Positions 8,861 to 16,810 of a stretch of DNA of 64,000 nt are shown here, piece by piece. Made by a program: the position numbers and the translations under genes. How positions within the stretch are numbered: the first letter of the stretch is position 1; every line of letters starts with the position of its first letter. The DNA comes from Lewinella sp. LCG006 (GTDB lineage: Bacteria > Bacteroidota > Bacteroidia > Chitinophagales > Saprospiraceae): the NCBI RefSeq assembly GCF_040784935.1, contig NZ_CP160680.1, forward strand, positions 4,755,802 through 4,819,801. The letters run 5' to 3'. Below the pieces are notes generated by a model. The model was not told the origin of the DNA, ran no database searches, and saw only the letters and a list, made by a program, of their open reading frames with translations.

Positions 8861-9622
8861 TTAATTATTTATTTCGAAGGCGTTACTCAAGTTTTCCCAC
8901 AGCCAACCATAGATGGCAACATTATTGGTGTGGTCTTGCGTGTTTTCTTGGATGTTGATATCCAGGTAGTTACCATCACGTGACAAAATATCGTATAAGT
9001 CTACGGTGAAGGTCATACTAGCAGGGTTGTCTTTTTGGATGATCAAGGGCTTGTTCATCGTCAATGTAGTGAACAATTCATCTTTGCCGATGTGATAGGT
9101 GAGTGGATCGGAAAACTGACCGTCACCATCAAGGTCGGCACGAGCTTCCACTTTAGCAAACACATAGCCTCGGGCCCACGACCAAAAATTCTGGCTCAAT
9201 GGATGACCAGCGGCATAATCACCCGGTTGGGTGGCGTTCAATTCTCCGGTAAGTCCCAGCCCGATTTTTATGCCTGTATATACACCTGGTTCCAGATCGG
9301 TGAAGCTGAGTTTTACGCCTTGTTCAGCAGTAGCCACGTCATAGAAATCTTCGTAGTTGATGAGTTCAACTTCTGATACCAGTTGGCCTTCTGTACTGCC
9401 CTCTTTGATCAAGGTAATGTCGGATACGTAATAGTTGAAAAGCTGGAACTTCAGAGGACTACCATCCGGATAATTATACACCTGATCGAACATCACCAGT
9501 GGTGCATCTTGATAAGTAGCTTTAAAAGTTAAGTCTAGGTTTCCGCGACCTTCCTCGCTGTCCGGGTCGCAGGCAGAAAAAATGAAAGTGGCAGAAAGTA
9601 GCAATAAGAATAATGGACGCAT
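8861..9622 (-). CDS. MbnP-family lipoprotein (putative copper-binding), Trp-containing form
   Basis: The start is chosen at the ATG at 9622 because it opens the lipoprotein signal MRPLFLLLLSATFIFSAC (lipid Cys18). The 253-residue product has the MbnP-family pattern: a beta-rich N-terminal half (FQLFNYYVSDITLI, 59-72), then FWSWARGYVFAKVEA (146-160), and a His-containing segment (LTYHIGKDE). In the methanobactin operon, MbnP binds copper after MbnH, a MauG-type di-heme enzyme, converts a Trp to kynurenine. Here two MauG-type genes follow directly downstream. Trp147 and Trp149 are candidate target residues, but this assignment is inference. An alternative upstream start at 9649 lacks support. 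Confidence 0.8.
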   Translation of the reverse strand: MRPLFLLLLSATFIFSACDPDSEEGRGNLDLTFKATYQDAPLVMFDQVYNYPDGSPLKFQLFNYYVSDITLIKEGSTEGQLVSEVELINYEDFYDVATAEQGVKLSFTDLEPGVYTGIKIGLGLTGELNATQPGDYAAGHPLSQNFWSWARGYVFAKVEARADLDGDGQFSDPLTYHIGKDELFTTLTMNKPLIIQKDNPASMTFTVDLYDILSRDGNYLDINIQENTQDHTNNVAIYGWLWENLSNAFEINN

Positions 9623-9650
9623 GGTAGTGGTTTTGAGGGAATGATACAAC

Positions 9651-9812
9651 TAGAGTTGTTCTGCTGGGGGCTGTTTTAGCGAAAGCGCTAAAATTTTATT
9701 CTGAACGAGGCAGATTTTGCAGCCGAATGCGGGCAATTCGGCGAAAAATCTAACGAAGTTCAGGATGAAATTTTTCGCTTGCAGCAAAACTTGTCCCAGC
9801 AGAACAACTCTA
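9651..9812. repeat. 162-bp foldback element between the two MbnP-family genes
   Basis: TAGAGTTGTTCTGCTGGG (9651-9668) is perfectly inverted at 9795-9812. Further inverted segments lie inside, including CTGAAC near 9700 and GTTCAG near 9759, and a TTTTAGCG-AAA-GCGCTAAAA hairpin near 9673. A small minus-strand reading frame crosses it, but shows no protein-like features. It looks like a MITE or palindromic repeat rather than a gene. Confidence 0.7.
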
Positions 9813-9885
9813 TGATAGAGAAATGACGTCTTTGCTGTCTTTCTCCATGATATATAACAAATAGAGCCCACCAAAGTTAAGCTGG

Positions 9886-10740
9886 TTATTGTGCCAAAAC
9901 CTGTGTTAACTGAAAGGATTGTGTAAGGTTATCGACAAATTGATTCTTTAAGGCAGTAGTATCTGTTTGCCGAACATCGATGCCTGAAAACCAGCGGGAG
10001 ATATCGTTTTCAATAACCAACACCGGATTAAAGCCTTCAATAAAAGTGGTGGGTACAGGTAGATCTAGCTGAAGCTCCCTGATGAAATCGCTGCCATAAA
10101 TATTGATGATCCTCGGAACGGTGTCGATCGCCGTAGTGTCCTGAAAATACTCAATCTTGGCAAAGATGTAGCCGGTGGCAGCACCAAGGTTCATCTGTCC
10201 GGTTTTAGGTGCTAGAGGGTGGCTGTTGGAAACGGAGGTCGTAACCGCTTTGTTGACCGGGTCCTTGATGCCAAAGGTGGCTTTCAAGCTGGCAAGTTCT
10301 CCACTGGGTGCTAAAGTTTTGAGCGTAACACTGCGCGTCGCGCGATCAATATCAGCAAATAAATAATCATCCCTTACCGTAATCATACTGGTATCGGTTC
10401 CGTTGGCAATGCTTAGATCAAGGGAGTCTGTAATGGTAAGTGTTTCGCCATTACTCAGTTGGAGCTCCAAATCAGACCAGTAAAAACGAATGCGTTGAAT
10501 ACGGAAAGGGTGATTATTGGCATCTATATAAAAGGTGTCCAGTCGTAAGGAAACCATCTCGTCGGGATAAGTCCAGGTATTGTCGAAACGAATGCTTAAT
10601 TTGGGGAAAGTGCAACAATCGGGGCAAGCTTCATCGGCATCCAGGTCAAAATTCGTTGCACGCGTGTCCAGACAGCCAGGGGTCGGTTCATAGCAGCCGG
10701 AAATACAAAGCACCACCAAAAGAAAGAGAACGATCCGCAT
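9886..10740 (-). CDS. MbnP-family lipoprotein, form without the Trp pair
   Basis: The start is the ATG at 10740; the two preceding codons (TTG CTC) are less likely. The product has 284 residues, with lipobox LCISGC (Cys16), then a Cys-rich stretch GCLDTRATNFDLDADEACPDCC (23-43). This stretch resembles the C-x-D-x-x-A-x-N-Y motif common in secreted Bacteroidota proteins. The MbnP-type core follows: FRIQRIRFYWSDLEL, then GAATGYIFAKIEYF where the sister protein has FWSWARGYVFAKVEA. The Trp pair is missing. It probably shares the copper/redox setting of its neighbours. Whether it can still be modified is open. It lies 9 bp after the exonuclease gene, so the two could be co-transcribed. Confidence 0.72.
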   Translation of the reverse strand: MRIVLFLLVVLCISGCYEPTPGCLDTRATNFDLDADEACPDCCTFPKLSIRFDNTWTYPDEMVSLRLDTFYIDANNHPFRIQRIRFYWSDLELQLSNGETLTITDSLDLSIANGTDTSMITVRDDYLFADIDRATRSVTLKTLAPSGELASLKATFGIKDPVNKAVTTSVSNSHPLAPKTGQMNLGAATGYIFAKIEYFQDTTAIDTVPRIINIYGSDFIRELQLDLPVPTTFIEGFNPVLVIENDISRWFSGIDVRQTDTTALKNQFVDNLTQSFQLTQVLAQ

Positions 10741-10749
10741 GAGCAAGGC

Positions 10750-11562
10750 TTATTTTTGCTGCGTTTCCCGCATGATTTTTTTGACAATTTGCTTTACCTG
10801 ACTGGAAAACTCTTTGTTGACGATCCAGTTGTAGTAGTTTTTATCCTTTCTTAAGACGTCGGCTACTGCCTGGCCGTTGTATTTGCCAAAAGCAAAAACA
10901 ATATTTCCGTGCTGGTCATATTTCATCTTTTGGGTAGCATCTACAAAGCGGGTGTCATTAGTAAAGTCGTGGAGTAACTTAATGTCTGGCTGGATGGCAT
11001 TGGGCGTAACTTGGCCGTCTCCGTCTACGTAGTCTTTACCTTTATACATGTCTAGTTGACCCATAAAGACATCAATGGTTGCCTTCACATCAGCCATGGC
11101 GTCATGAGCGTTTTCAATTTCTTTTTGGCAATAAAAACGCAAGGCAGCAGAGAGTGTCCGCGGCTCCATTTTATAGAAAATTCGCTGCACATCAATCAAG
11201 CGCCGATTATCGATGTTGAACTCCAAACCAGCACGGTCAAACTCCTCCATGAGCATTGGAACATCAAAACGGTTGGAGTTGTAACCCGCTAAATCTGCAT
11301 CACCAATGAAATCAAAAATTTCCTGTGCGATCTGAGCAAAGAGTGGTTTGCGCGCCACATCCTTGGGTGTGATACCATGAATGCTCATGGCCTCTTCTGA
11401 AATGGGAATTCCAGGGTTGACCAAATAGGTTTTCTCCTCAGGAGATTTTCCTTTGGCGGAATATTTGATGAGTGCTATCTGTATAATCCGGTCGCGGATA
11501 ACGTGTAGACCAGTAGACTCAATGTCAAAAAAAACAAGGTCTTTGCTAAGTTGTAAATCCAT
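10750..11562 (-). CDS. DEDDh 3'-5' exonuclease (DnaQ/ExoX-like)
   Basis: The start is placed at the ATG at 11562 (MDLQLSKDLVFFDIESTG), which puts the ExoI motif DIE at residues 13-15. The ExoII region (GYNSNRFDVPML) and the ExoIII motif HDAMADV (His and Asp) complete a DEDDh active site for removal of 3'-terminal nucleotides. The C-terminal part (FAFGKYNGQAVADVL, NYYNWIV) matches the small domain found after the exonuclease fold in ExoX-like proteins. The 270-residue length is normal for stand-alone proofreading or repair exonucleases. The exact substrate cannot be read from the sequence. A further upstream start at 11610 would only add a non-conserved tail. Confidence 0.9.
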   Translation of the reverse strand: MDLQLSKDLVFFDIESTGLHVIRDRIIQIALIKYSAKGKSPEEKTYLVNPGIPISEEAMSIHGITPKDVARKPLFAQIAQEIFDFIGDADLAGYNSNRFDVPMLMEEFDRAGLEFNIDNRRLIDVQRIFYKMEPRTLSAALRFYCQKEIENAHDAMADVKATIDVFMGQLDMYKGKDYVDGDGQVTPNAIQPDIKLLHDFTNDTRFVDATQKMKYDQHGNIVFAFGKYNGQAVADVLRKDKNYYNWIVNKEFSSQVKQIVKKIMRETQQK

Positions 11563-11615
11563 GTAAGGGCTCGATTTCGGGCAAAGGTAGACAAACAATC
11601 GCGAAAGCAAGCATC

Positions 11616-12674
11616 TTAGTCAGCCAGTAGTACCGCAAAACCTTTGGTAGCTTTACTGCGCAACTGTCCTTCGTCGTCGCTGTAGATGAAATAGCCTTCC
11701 AGGCCCGCTTGCGCTTCTATCAAAGCATAGGCTTTATCCAGCCCCAGTACCATACAGGCCGTAGCAAATCCGTCAGCAGTTGCGCAATCGTCAGCCAAAA
11801 TAGAGGCACTCAATAGGTTGCTCCTTTCCGGATAACCGGTGAAGGGATTGATGGTGTGACTGAATTTTTGTCCCTTTACCTCGTAATAATTTCGATAATT
11901 ACCTGAAGTCGCCACCGCTTTATCGACTAATGGGATAGCCACCTGTAGGTCATTAGGGGAGGCGTCTTCCTTTGGTACGGCAATGCCCACCCGCCAGGGT
12001 TGATCACTCGCGCCTTTGTTGCCCGCAGCTACTACTTCGCCACCAATATCCACAAAATAATTACGGATGCCGCGTTGACGCAGATAAGCAGCAACTAAGT
12101 CCACACCATAACCTTTGGCGATGGCCGAAAAATCTAGTTGGGTGCCCGCAAAGGCTTTATCCAATTGAATAGCAGAAGGGGAGTGGATGACAGAGTCGTA
12201 GTCAATCTTATCCAGCCCCACAAAGGTCATTAAGGAGTCAACAGTGGCACTGTCCACCGCCGTTACCGGATGTTTGGGAGTATATCCAAAGCCCCAATAA
12301 TTGACCAGGGGCATGATCGTAGGATTGAAATTGCCTCCGGTAATTTGCGCAATCTTTAGCGACAACTTCAGATTGGCTAGGAAATGAGGTGCTGCTTGCA
12401 AGGTCTCCGCTTCAATCGCGGGCAAATCACCGTGGTTGAAACGAGAAATGAGTGCTTCAGGAATGTAGGTGGAGACCTCCAGGTTGAGCGCCACCAGTAG
12501 AGAGTCCACACTCGTTTTTAAGTTAGTAATCTCTTCGCCGAGGTAGCTCACCTTATAATAGGTGCCCATGGTTTCACCTTGGATATGTTGCACCTTCGTC
12601 TCCGATAGGTTTTTATGTCGGCAGCCCGCTAGCAGCAGCAGGCTCAAAAAAAGCGTGTAAAAATTAGTTTTCAT
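11616..12674 (-). CDS. apbE: FAD:protein FMN transferase (ApbE), lipoprotein
   Basis: The 352-residue protein has an SPII signal (LFLSLLLLAGC, Cys18). ApbE family marks follow in order: GETMGTYYKVSY; DFSAIAKGYGVD with the Asp/Lys region for FAD binding; NYFVDIGGEVVAAG; TSGNYRNYYE; SHTINPFTGYP; and ADDCATADGFATACMVLG. ApbE moves FMN from FAD onto Thr/Ser of flavoproteins such as Na+-NQR and RNF subunits, on the periplasmic side with Mg2+. No such target is in the window. It sits between the DEDDh exonuclease and DoxX genes on the same strand, with gaps of 53 bp and 25 bp. Length is typical. Confidence 0.94.
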   Translation of the reverse strand: MKTNFYTLFLSLLLLAGCRHKNLSETKVQHIQGETMGTYYKVSYLGEEITNLKTSVDSLLVALNLEVSTYIPEALISRFNHGDLPAIEAETLQAAPHFLANLKLSLKIAQITGGNFNPTIMPLVNYWGFGYTPKHPVTAVDSATVDSLMTFVGLDKIDYDSVIHSPSAIQLDKAFAGTQLDFSAIAKGYGVDLVAAYLRQRGIRNYFVDIGGEVVAAGNKGASDQPWRVGIAVPKEDASPNDLQVAIPLVDKAVATSGNYRNYYEVKGQKFSHTINPFTGYPERSNLLSASILADDCATADGFATACMVLGLDKAYALIEAQAGLEGYFIYSDDEGQLRSKATKGFAVLLAD

Positions 12675-12699
12675 AAGGAGGGGGGAGTGTGTGGGGGTA

Positions 12700-13104
12700 T
12701 TAAATCATCCGACGGCGATCCCACCAGCCATCCAGCGAATAGCGGCCAGGACCCATGAGTAGGATGACCAAGTATACGGTGCCAAACAGCAGTGCTGATT
12801 CCCTGTCACGAATGGAATCACCTGCGTGAACGATAAATGCGGCAACCAGCATGGTAATCAAGGCCGGAACCGATGCCCATCGGGTAAACAAGCCTACTAC
12901 CAATAAGATGGAGCAGACCACTTCTGAAAAAACGGCCAGACCCAGCGATACTTCAGCACCTAAACCTATCGGGTCGCCAAATTTTATCGGACCCTCAGCG
13001 AGTAATTTCTCTAATTTACCCCAACCGTGGTTGATTACCATCAGCCCACCAAAAGCGAACCGTAAAAGGAGCAAAGAAATATCAGTAGCTTGTTGATTGG
13101 ACAT
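12700..13104 (-). CDS. DoxX-family membrane protein
   Basis: This 134-residue protein has four predicted membrane helices. The opening segment LLLLRFAFGGLMVINHGWGKL is the DoxX family hallmark; ALLFGTVYLVILLMGPGRYSLDGWW closes it. DoxX proteins are widespread inner-membrane proteins. Some are subunits of terminal oxidases or work with thiol/redox systems, but most have no known activity. The gene starts 6 bp after the glycosyltransferase gene ends, so the two are probably co-transcribed. Function beyond the family name is not inferred. Confidence 0.9.
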   Translation of the reverse strand: MSNQQATDISLLLLRFAFGGLMVINHGWGKLEKLLAEGPIKFGDPIGLGAEVSLGLAVFSEVVCSILLVVGLFTRWASVPALITMLVAAFIVHAGDSIRDRESALLFGTVYLVILLMGPGRYSLDGWWDRRRMI

Positions 13105-13110
13105 ACTTTA

Positions 13111-14541
13111 TTAATTTATTGGTTCTAATAACCAGACTTTGTCTGGGAGTGTATCTGTAATCTCATAACGTTCGTAAATCGAATTAGTTAGAAGATTGTG
13201 TGGATGATCAGTTCTTAATAAAATGAAACGCGGATGTTGATCCAAAATACGTTTTGCTTCCTTGGTCAGGTCGATTTCCAATGCTTCCACATGATGATCG
13301 TAGAACAGTAGCGAGGAATGCACATAAGGGGTAAGCCCTTGCTGACCCAATAAATGATAGACGATATGGTGGTAATTTCCTGTATAGACCAACTCTCCCG
13401 GCGCTAGCCGCTCCTTCAAGGCTGCGGCTACCAGACGAGGCCCGTCCAGCTTATTGCGAAAGTAAAAAAACAAGCCCACAGAAATCCCAACGAAAGCAAC
13501 GACCATGAAAGGCTTGATCCAACGGGCGGCAGCCTTGCGTAGCCATCCCTGCTGCTTGCGCTCAGGGTCAAACCACAGTGCCGCTAAAAGGGCCAGTGGT
13601 GGCATCATCTGGATTTGATAGTGCCCAAAGGTTTTACCTGGCAACAGGGTCATCACGGTGACGCAGCCCAGCCAAAGCAAGAGAAAACCCTGCCAGGTGC
13701 GATCCTTTGCCAGAGGCTCCCTGAGGGCAAAAATGGCTAGTAAAGTAAACGGAAAAAATCGCCCGAAAAACGCCAGGGCAAACAGCAGGCGGTCAACCCA
13801 GCTGGCTTCTACCGGATACTTACTCGTTACATCAAAGGTATAAAACAAGAAGGCTTCGGTCTGCCCAATACTGGCGTAGTACCCGTACGTCAGGGCCAGA
13901 GGAAGAAAAAACACCAGCGTGAGAGGCAAGCATTCTTGCAGGATAGTTCGGAAAATACGTTCTTTTCGCCATCCCTGCCAAAGCAAAAATAGCCCAATCG
14001 CTAAAGCGTCGGCAGCAATCACGTATTTGATCATAAATCCAGCCCCCAGCAGTAAACCCGCCAGCAAAAAATGATGGATTTTTCGCCCTTCTCCCCAAAC
14101 CAGCAGCAGCGCACCCAGGGTGAAAGGATTGAAAAACAGTTCCGTATTGGGAGAAATACCGTAAAATTTAAAAATCGAGGTCAGCAAGAGGTAGCTTATC
14201 GCTGCGGCCCAGCTTGCTTTTGTGTTACCACTGGCGCTGTTTCCTAATAAGTAAAGAAGATAGGCGGTCAAACCGATCACCAAGGCAGTAAACAGCCGCA
14301 AAAAGAAGATAGCACCTCCTCCCAACCAACTCATCAGGGCATAGATCAGAAAAATTCCCACTGGTTTGGTATCATAGCTGTCTACCAGGTAGGTTTGGCC
14401 CTCCAGGAGCCCTTTCCCAATCAGGAAATAAGTACTCTCATCATGATTGATCACGCTGGGAAAGAACGTTCCCCAACGCAGTAATACGGCTAAAAACAGC
14501 AGTGCTGGTAGTGCCCATTTGGACCAATCAATTTGTCGCAT
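13111..14541 (-). CDS. GT39/ArnT-like membrane glycosyltransferase
   Basis: The product has 476 residues and about ten hydrophobic helices. The first large loop has the dolichyl-mannosyltransferase/ArnT (PMT_2) pattern HDESTYFLIGKGLLEGQ followed by YDTKPVG. The acidic residue near the start is the catalytic-base position in this superfamily. A short soluble C-terminal domain ends LPDKVWLLEPIN. Such enzymes move a sugar from a polyprenyl-phosphate carrier to lipid or protein on the periplasmic face. Donor and acceptor are unknown here. The ATG overlaps the TerC stop codon (TAATG at 14539-14543), pointing to translational coupling. Confidence 0.87.
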   Translation of the reverse strand: MRQIDWSKWALPALLFLAVLLRWGTFFPSVINHDESTYFLIGKGLLEGQTYLVDSYDTKPVGIFLIYALMSWLGGGAIFFLRLFTALVIGLTAYLLYLLGNSASGNTKASWAAAISYLLLTSIFKFYGISPNTELFFNPFTLGALLLVWGEGRKIHHFLLAGLLLGAGFMIKYVIAADALAIGLFLLWQGWRKERIFRTILQECLPLTLVFFLPLALTYGYYASIGQTEAFLFYTFDVTSKYPVEASWVDRLLFALAFFGRFFPFTLLAIFALREPLAKDRTWQGFLLLWLGCVTVMTLLPGKTFGHYQIQMMPPLALLAALWFDPERKQQGWLRKAAARWIKPFMVVAFVGISVGLFFYFRNKLDGPRLVAAALKERLAPGELVYTGNYHHIVYHLLGQQGLTPYVHSSLLFYDHHVEALEIDLTKEAKRILDQHPRFILLRTDHPHNLLTNSIYERYEITDTLPDKVWLLEPIN

Positions 14542-15392
14542 TATCCTTTGGCCTTGCCCTCAAGAATCCCTTCTTTTATGGCCTCTTCTTCCACACCGTG
14601 CAGTTGCACCGTATCTACTCCTGTCTTGCGCAAACGCATATTCAGGAATTCTACCAGCAGTGAAAAGGCAATCGCAAAATAGAGATACCCCTTAGGGACA
14701 GTTCCTACTTCAGAGCCCGCAATCGAAAGATGTGCCAGGTGTGCTCCTTCAACGATCAACATAAAGCCAATCAGAATCAAAAAGGCGAGCCCCAGCATCT
14801 GGATCGTTGGGTTGCGGTTTACGAAATTACCTACTGGGGTGGCAAAAAGCATCATGATTGCTACCGAAACCACCACTGCTGCAATCATAATCGCCAGTGC
14901 GCCGTACAGTCCATTGGTCATTCCCACGGCCGTAAGGATCGAATCGAAGCTGAAGACAATATTGATAATGGTAATCTGAACAATAACGTTAGAAAGGTTG
15001 GATTTGCCCGATTTAGGACCTGTTTCTTCTTCTTGACCCTCCAGTTTATGGTGGATTTCACTGGTCGATTTGTAGAGTAAAAACACTCCACCGGCGATCA
15101 ATATCAAGCTCTGTCCCGTAAAGCCCGCCTCAATCAACCCGGTATGGATGCTGAACAAGGAAGCACTCATGGCTACCAGCGCCGAAATACCAAACAAGAG
15201 AATAATTCTCATCACCATGGCCAGCACCAGACCAATATTCGTTGCTCTGGGGCGCTCAGCCTCCGGCAGTTTATTGGCGGCAATCGTAATGAAAATGATG
15301 TTGTCAATACCAAGTACGATTTCTAGAAACGTCAGCGTAATAAAGCTCATCCACACACTGGCATCTCCCAAATTAGGCATCACAAGTTCCAT
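14541..15392 (-). CDS. TerC-family integral membrane protein
   Basis: This 283-residue membrane protein has the TerC signature SFITLTFLEIVLGIDNIIFI near the N-terminus, with the conserved acidic residues in the helix, and a second copy-like motif IINIVFSFDSILTAVGM. TerC proteins are linked to metal export, especially Mn2+ loading of secreted enzymes, and to tellurite resistance. An acidic linker (LEGQEEETGP) and a C-terminal tail (HGVEEEAIKEGILEGKAKG) are visible. It overlaps the downstream glycosyltransferase gene by one base. Its location next to membrane glycosylation and DoxX genes gives no further clue. Confidence 0.92.
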   Translation of the reverse strand: MELVMPNLGDASVWMSFITLTFLEIVLGIDNIIFITIAANKLPEAERPRATNIGLVLAMVMRIILLFGISALVAMSASLFSIHTGLIEAGFTGQSLILIAGGVFLLYKSTSEIHHKLEGQEEETGPKSGKSNLSNVIVQITIINIVFSFDSILTAVGMTNGLYGALAIMIAAVVVSVAIMMLFATPVGNFVNRNPTIQMLGLAFLILIGFMLIVEGAHLAHLSIAGSEVGTVPKGYLYFAIAFSLLVEFLNMRLRKTGVDTVQLHGVEEEAIKEGILEGKAKG

Positions 15393-15475
15393 AGCAAGGT
15401 AGTCATTGATGATTAAGCTGCAAGTTTACGACATTCTCCAGAGTTTCTGGAATCAGGCCAATGTTAAATTACACA

Positions 15476-15612
15476 GGATGTTGTTTTGGGCACCCCCTCC
15501 GCACATGCTCCGGGCCGGGTCGTCCGCCACGCGCTGTTCGCTTGGCCCTGCGGGCGCCCCGCGTTGCGGTGCTGGCTCCCACCCCTGGTGCAAGTCGGGC
15601 ACAGAAATGGTT
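15476..15612. other. GC-rich island in an otherwise AT-rich intergenic region
   Basis: About 135 bp is strongly G+C-rich (for example GGGCCGGGTCGTCCGCC, CTGCGGGCGCCCCGCGTTGC), while the flanks are AT-rich. Frames run through it on both strands, but their translations are rich in Arg/Pro/Cys and show no family. I take it as a non-coding repeat or remnant. Composition differs sharply from the neighbouring genes. Confidence 0.5.
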
Positions 15613-15662
15613 GGGGTGTCTCTTTTCTTTGATAAAGCGTTATTTTACTGTCATAAATCAAA

Positions 15663-15670
15663 TACTTTTG
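15663..15670 (+). promoter_or_regulatory. Bacteroidota -7 element (TACTTTTG)
   Basis: The sequence fits the TAnnTTTG consensus and lies 50 bp before the ATG at 15720. No clear -33 TTG is seen at the ideal distance. Confidence 0.35.
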
Positions 15671-15719
15671 TGTGCTACGGGAATAAGTGAAGAAGTCTAC
15701 CAACTAATCAACTAAATAG

Positions 15720-15887
15720 ATGACTGCCTCTTACTATATCAGCATAACGCTTTCAATTGGACTGGTACTGATGCAGTTTTCTTGTGGGAACTATAAGTCG
15801 CAATCAGAAAAGGAATTATCAAGGTCTTGTTTCTTACTCGAGTATAATGAATCGAAGGAGAAAAATAGTGATATTATGTCCTTGTAG
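15720..15887 (+). CDS. Tiny putative lipoprotein, 55 residues, possibly truncated
   Basis: The ATG at 15720 opens MTASYYISITLSIGLVLMQF-SCGNYKS, a hydrophobic signal with a possible lipobox ending in Cys22. Only about 30 residues follow before TAG at 15885-15887. The stop codon lies inside a perfect palindrome (15880-15903), so the repeat may have cut off a longer gene. A TAnnTTTG element lies 50 bp upstream. No homologous family is recognised. It could be a real small lipoprotein or a remnant. Confidence 0.35.
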   Translation: MTASYYISITLSIGLVLMQFSCGNYKSQSEKELSRSCFLLEYNESKEKNSDIMSL

Positions 15888-15903
15888 TCTGGAGACTACA
15901 AGG
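15880..15903. repeat. 24-nt palindrome with perfect 11-bp arms
   Basis: CCTTGTAGTCT (15880-15890) pairs with AGACTACAAGG (15893-15903) around a GG loop. The left arm contains the TAG stop of the small ORF at 15720. Confidence 0.65.
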
Positions 15904-15909
15904 AGCGCT

Positions 15910-15984
15910 CAGGTTGCGCGTGGCTTTAGCCCGCAACGAATTCTCTCCTTTTTATGATTGCGGACTAAAGCCACGCGCAACCTG
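15910..15984. repeat. Inverted repeat, 27-bp arms
   Basis: The arm at 15910-15935 (CAGGTTGCGCGTGGCTTTAG, then CCCGCAA) is inverted at 15958-15984 with one mismatch. The loop is about 22 nt. With the palindrome just before it, this forms a repeat cluster in the 0.9-kb non-coding gap. Confidence 0.65.
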
Positions 15985-16297
15985 GCTGAGGGCAACTTTT
16001 GCTCATTGAATTGCACCCCTTATGTTCGTTCTCAGCCTATCCTGATCTCTTGGTCGGAAATATCCCGCTGGTCGCCCTACCAGCAGAGGAGGGAAGCCCT
16101 TTACCGCAAGGGCTACCCTCCCTCAATCCTGCGGATCGGTCCCTCCAAAGGATTATATGGCACTTATTATCATGTCGGATTTGTGGTGTCAAATTATATG
16201 AGGAGCTTGCGACGATTAATACCCTCTTACTAAGTACCCAGTACCGTGTACCTAGTACCATGAAAACCTTACCTTTGCCCGGCAAAATGAAAATAAC
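15985..16297. other. Non-coding gap with two further hairpins
   Basis: No credible gene is seen. GCTGGT/ACCAGC pairs at 16067-16084. At 16088-16121 a 14-bp stem with one mismatch has an AGCCCTT/AAGGGCT core. The TACCTTTG element near 16270 may drive the next gene. Confidence 0.45.
16270..16277 (+). promoter_or_regulatory. Bacteroidota -7 element (TACCTTTG)
   Basis: It matches TAnnTTTG and lies 20 bp before the ATG at 16298, implying a very short leader. No good -33 element is visible. Confidence 0.35.
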
Positions 16298-16786
16298 ATG
16301 AAGTTTAGACGCCTCACCAAAGAAGAATTGCAAGGCCTCGAAGGAGAATTCGTTCAGTTTCTGGCCGCCAATACGGTCACAGCTCAAGATTGGGAACAGC
16401 TCAAAACAGAGGAAGTCGTAAAAGCGGAAGAACTCTTGAATATGTTCAGTGATATCGTCTTTGAGAAGATTATCAAGCAAGTCGTCTACCTCGAAGTACG
16501 CACGCCCAATGACCTGAAGACTTTTCACTGTCTAGAAGACAAGATCGTGCTGAATGGTCTCCATGTTGAAGGTCAGGCCATCCACGATCTTACCAGCGAT
16601 CTCCCCACTTCGGAGATCATGGAAAGCTTCAAACAAGCCGATGTTCAATTGAAAATCTATACCGCCGAAAAGGCCTATCTTCCCGATCGCGCAGCAGAAA
16701 TCTTCCGCATGCTCGAAAGCGGTGCCCTCATCGCCCCCCAAGGCCAGTGGTTCCAGACCATCGAGGCGCTTAAGAAGGATGCTTAA
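16298..16786 (+). CDS. DUF6495-family conserved protein
   Basis: The product has 162 residues, is soluble and has no signal peptide. The opening MKFRRLTKEELQGLEGEFVQFLAANTVTAQDWEQLK and the later FHCLEDKIVLNGLHV fit a Bacteroidota-specific family that I recognise as DUF6495. Its biochemical role is unknown. It is convergent with trmD, whose stop is 24 bp away. Conservation in Bacteroidota suggests a housekeeping task, but nothing in the sequence names one. Confidence 0.75.
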   Translation: MKFRRLTKEELQGLEGEFVQFLAANTVTAQDWEQLKTEEVVKAEELLNMFSDIVFEKIIKQVVYLEVRTPNDLKTFHCLEDKIVLNGLHVEGQAIHDLTSDLPTSEIMESFKQADVQLKIYTAEKAYLPDRAAEIFRMLESGALIAPQGQWFQTIEALKKDA

Positions 16787-16810
16787 TTGGGTGATACACA
16801 TTTCCAACTA

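Noticed and set aside
9650-9874. Minus-strand frame of 74 residues
   Set aside because: Almost all of it is the foldback element 9651-9812.
15406-15715. Overlapping frames on both strands over the GC-rich island
   Set aside because: Open only because of high G+C; no signal, domain or start context.
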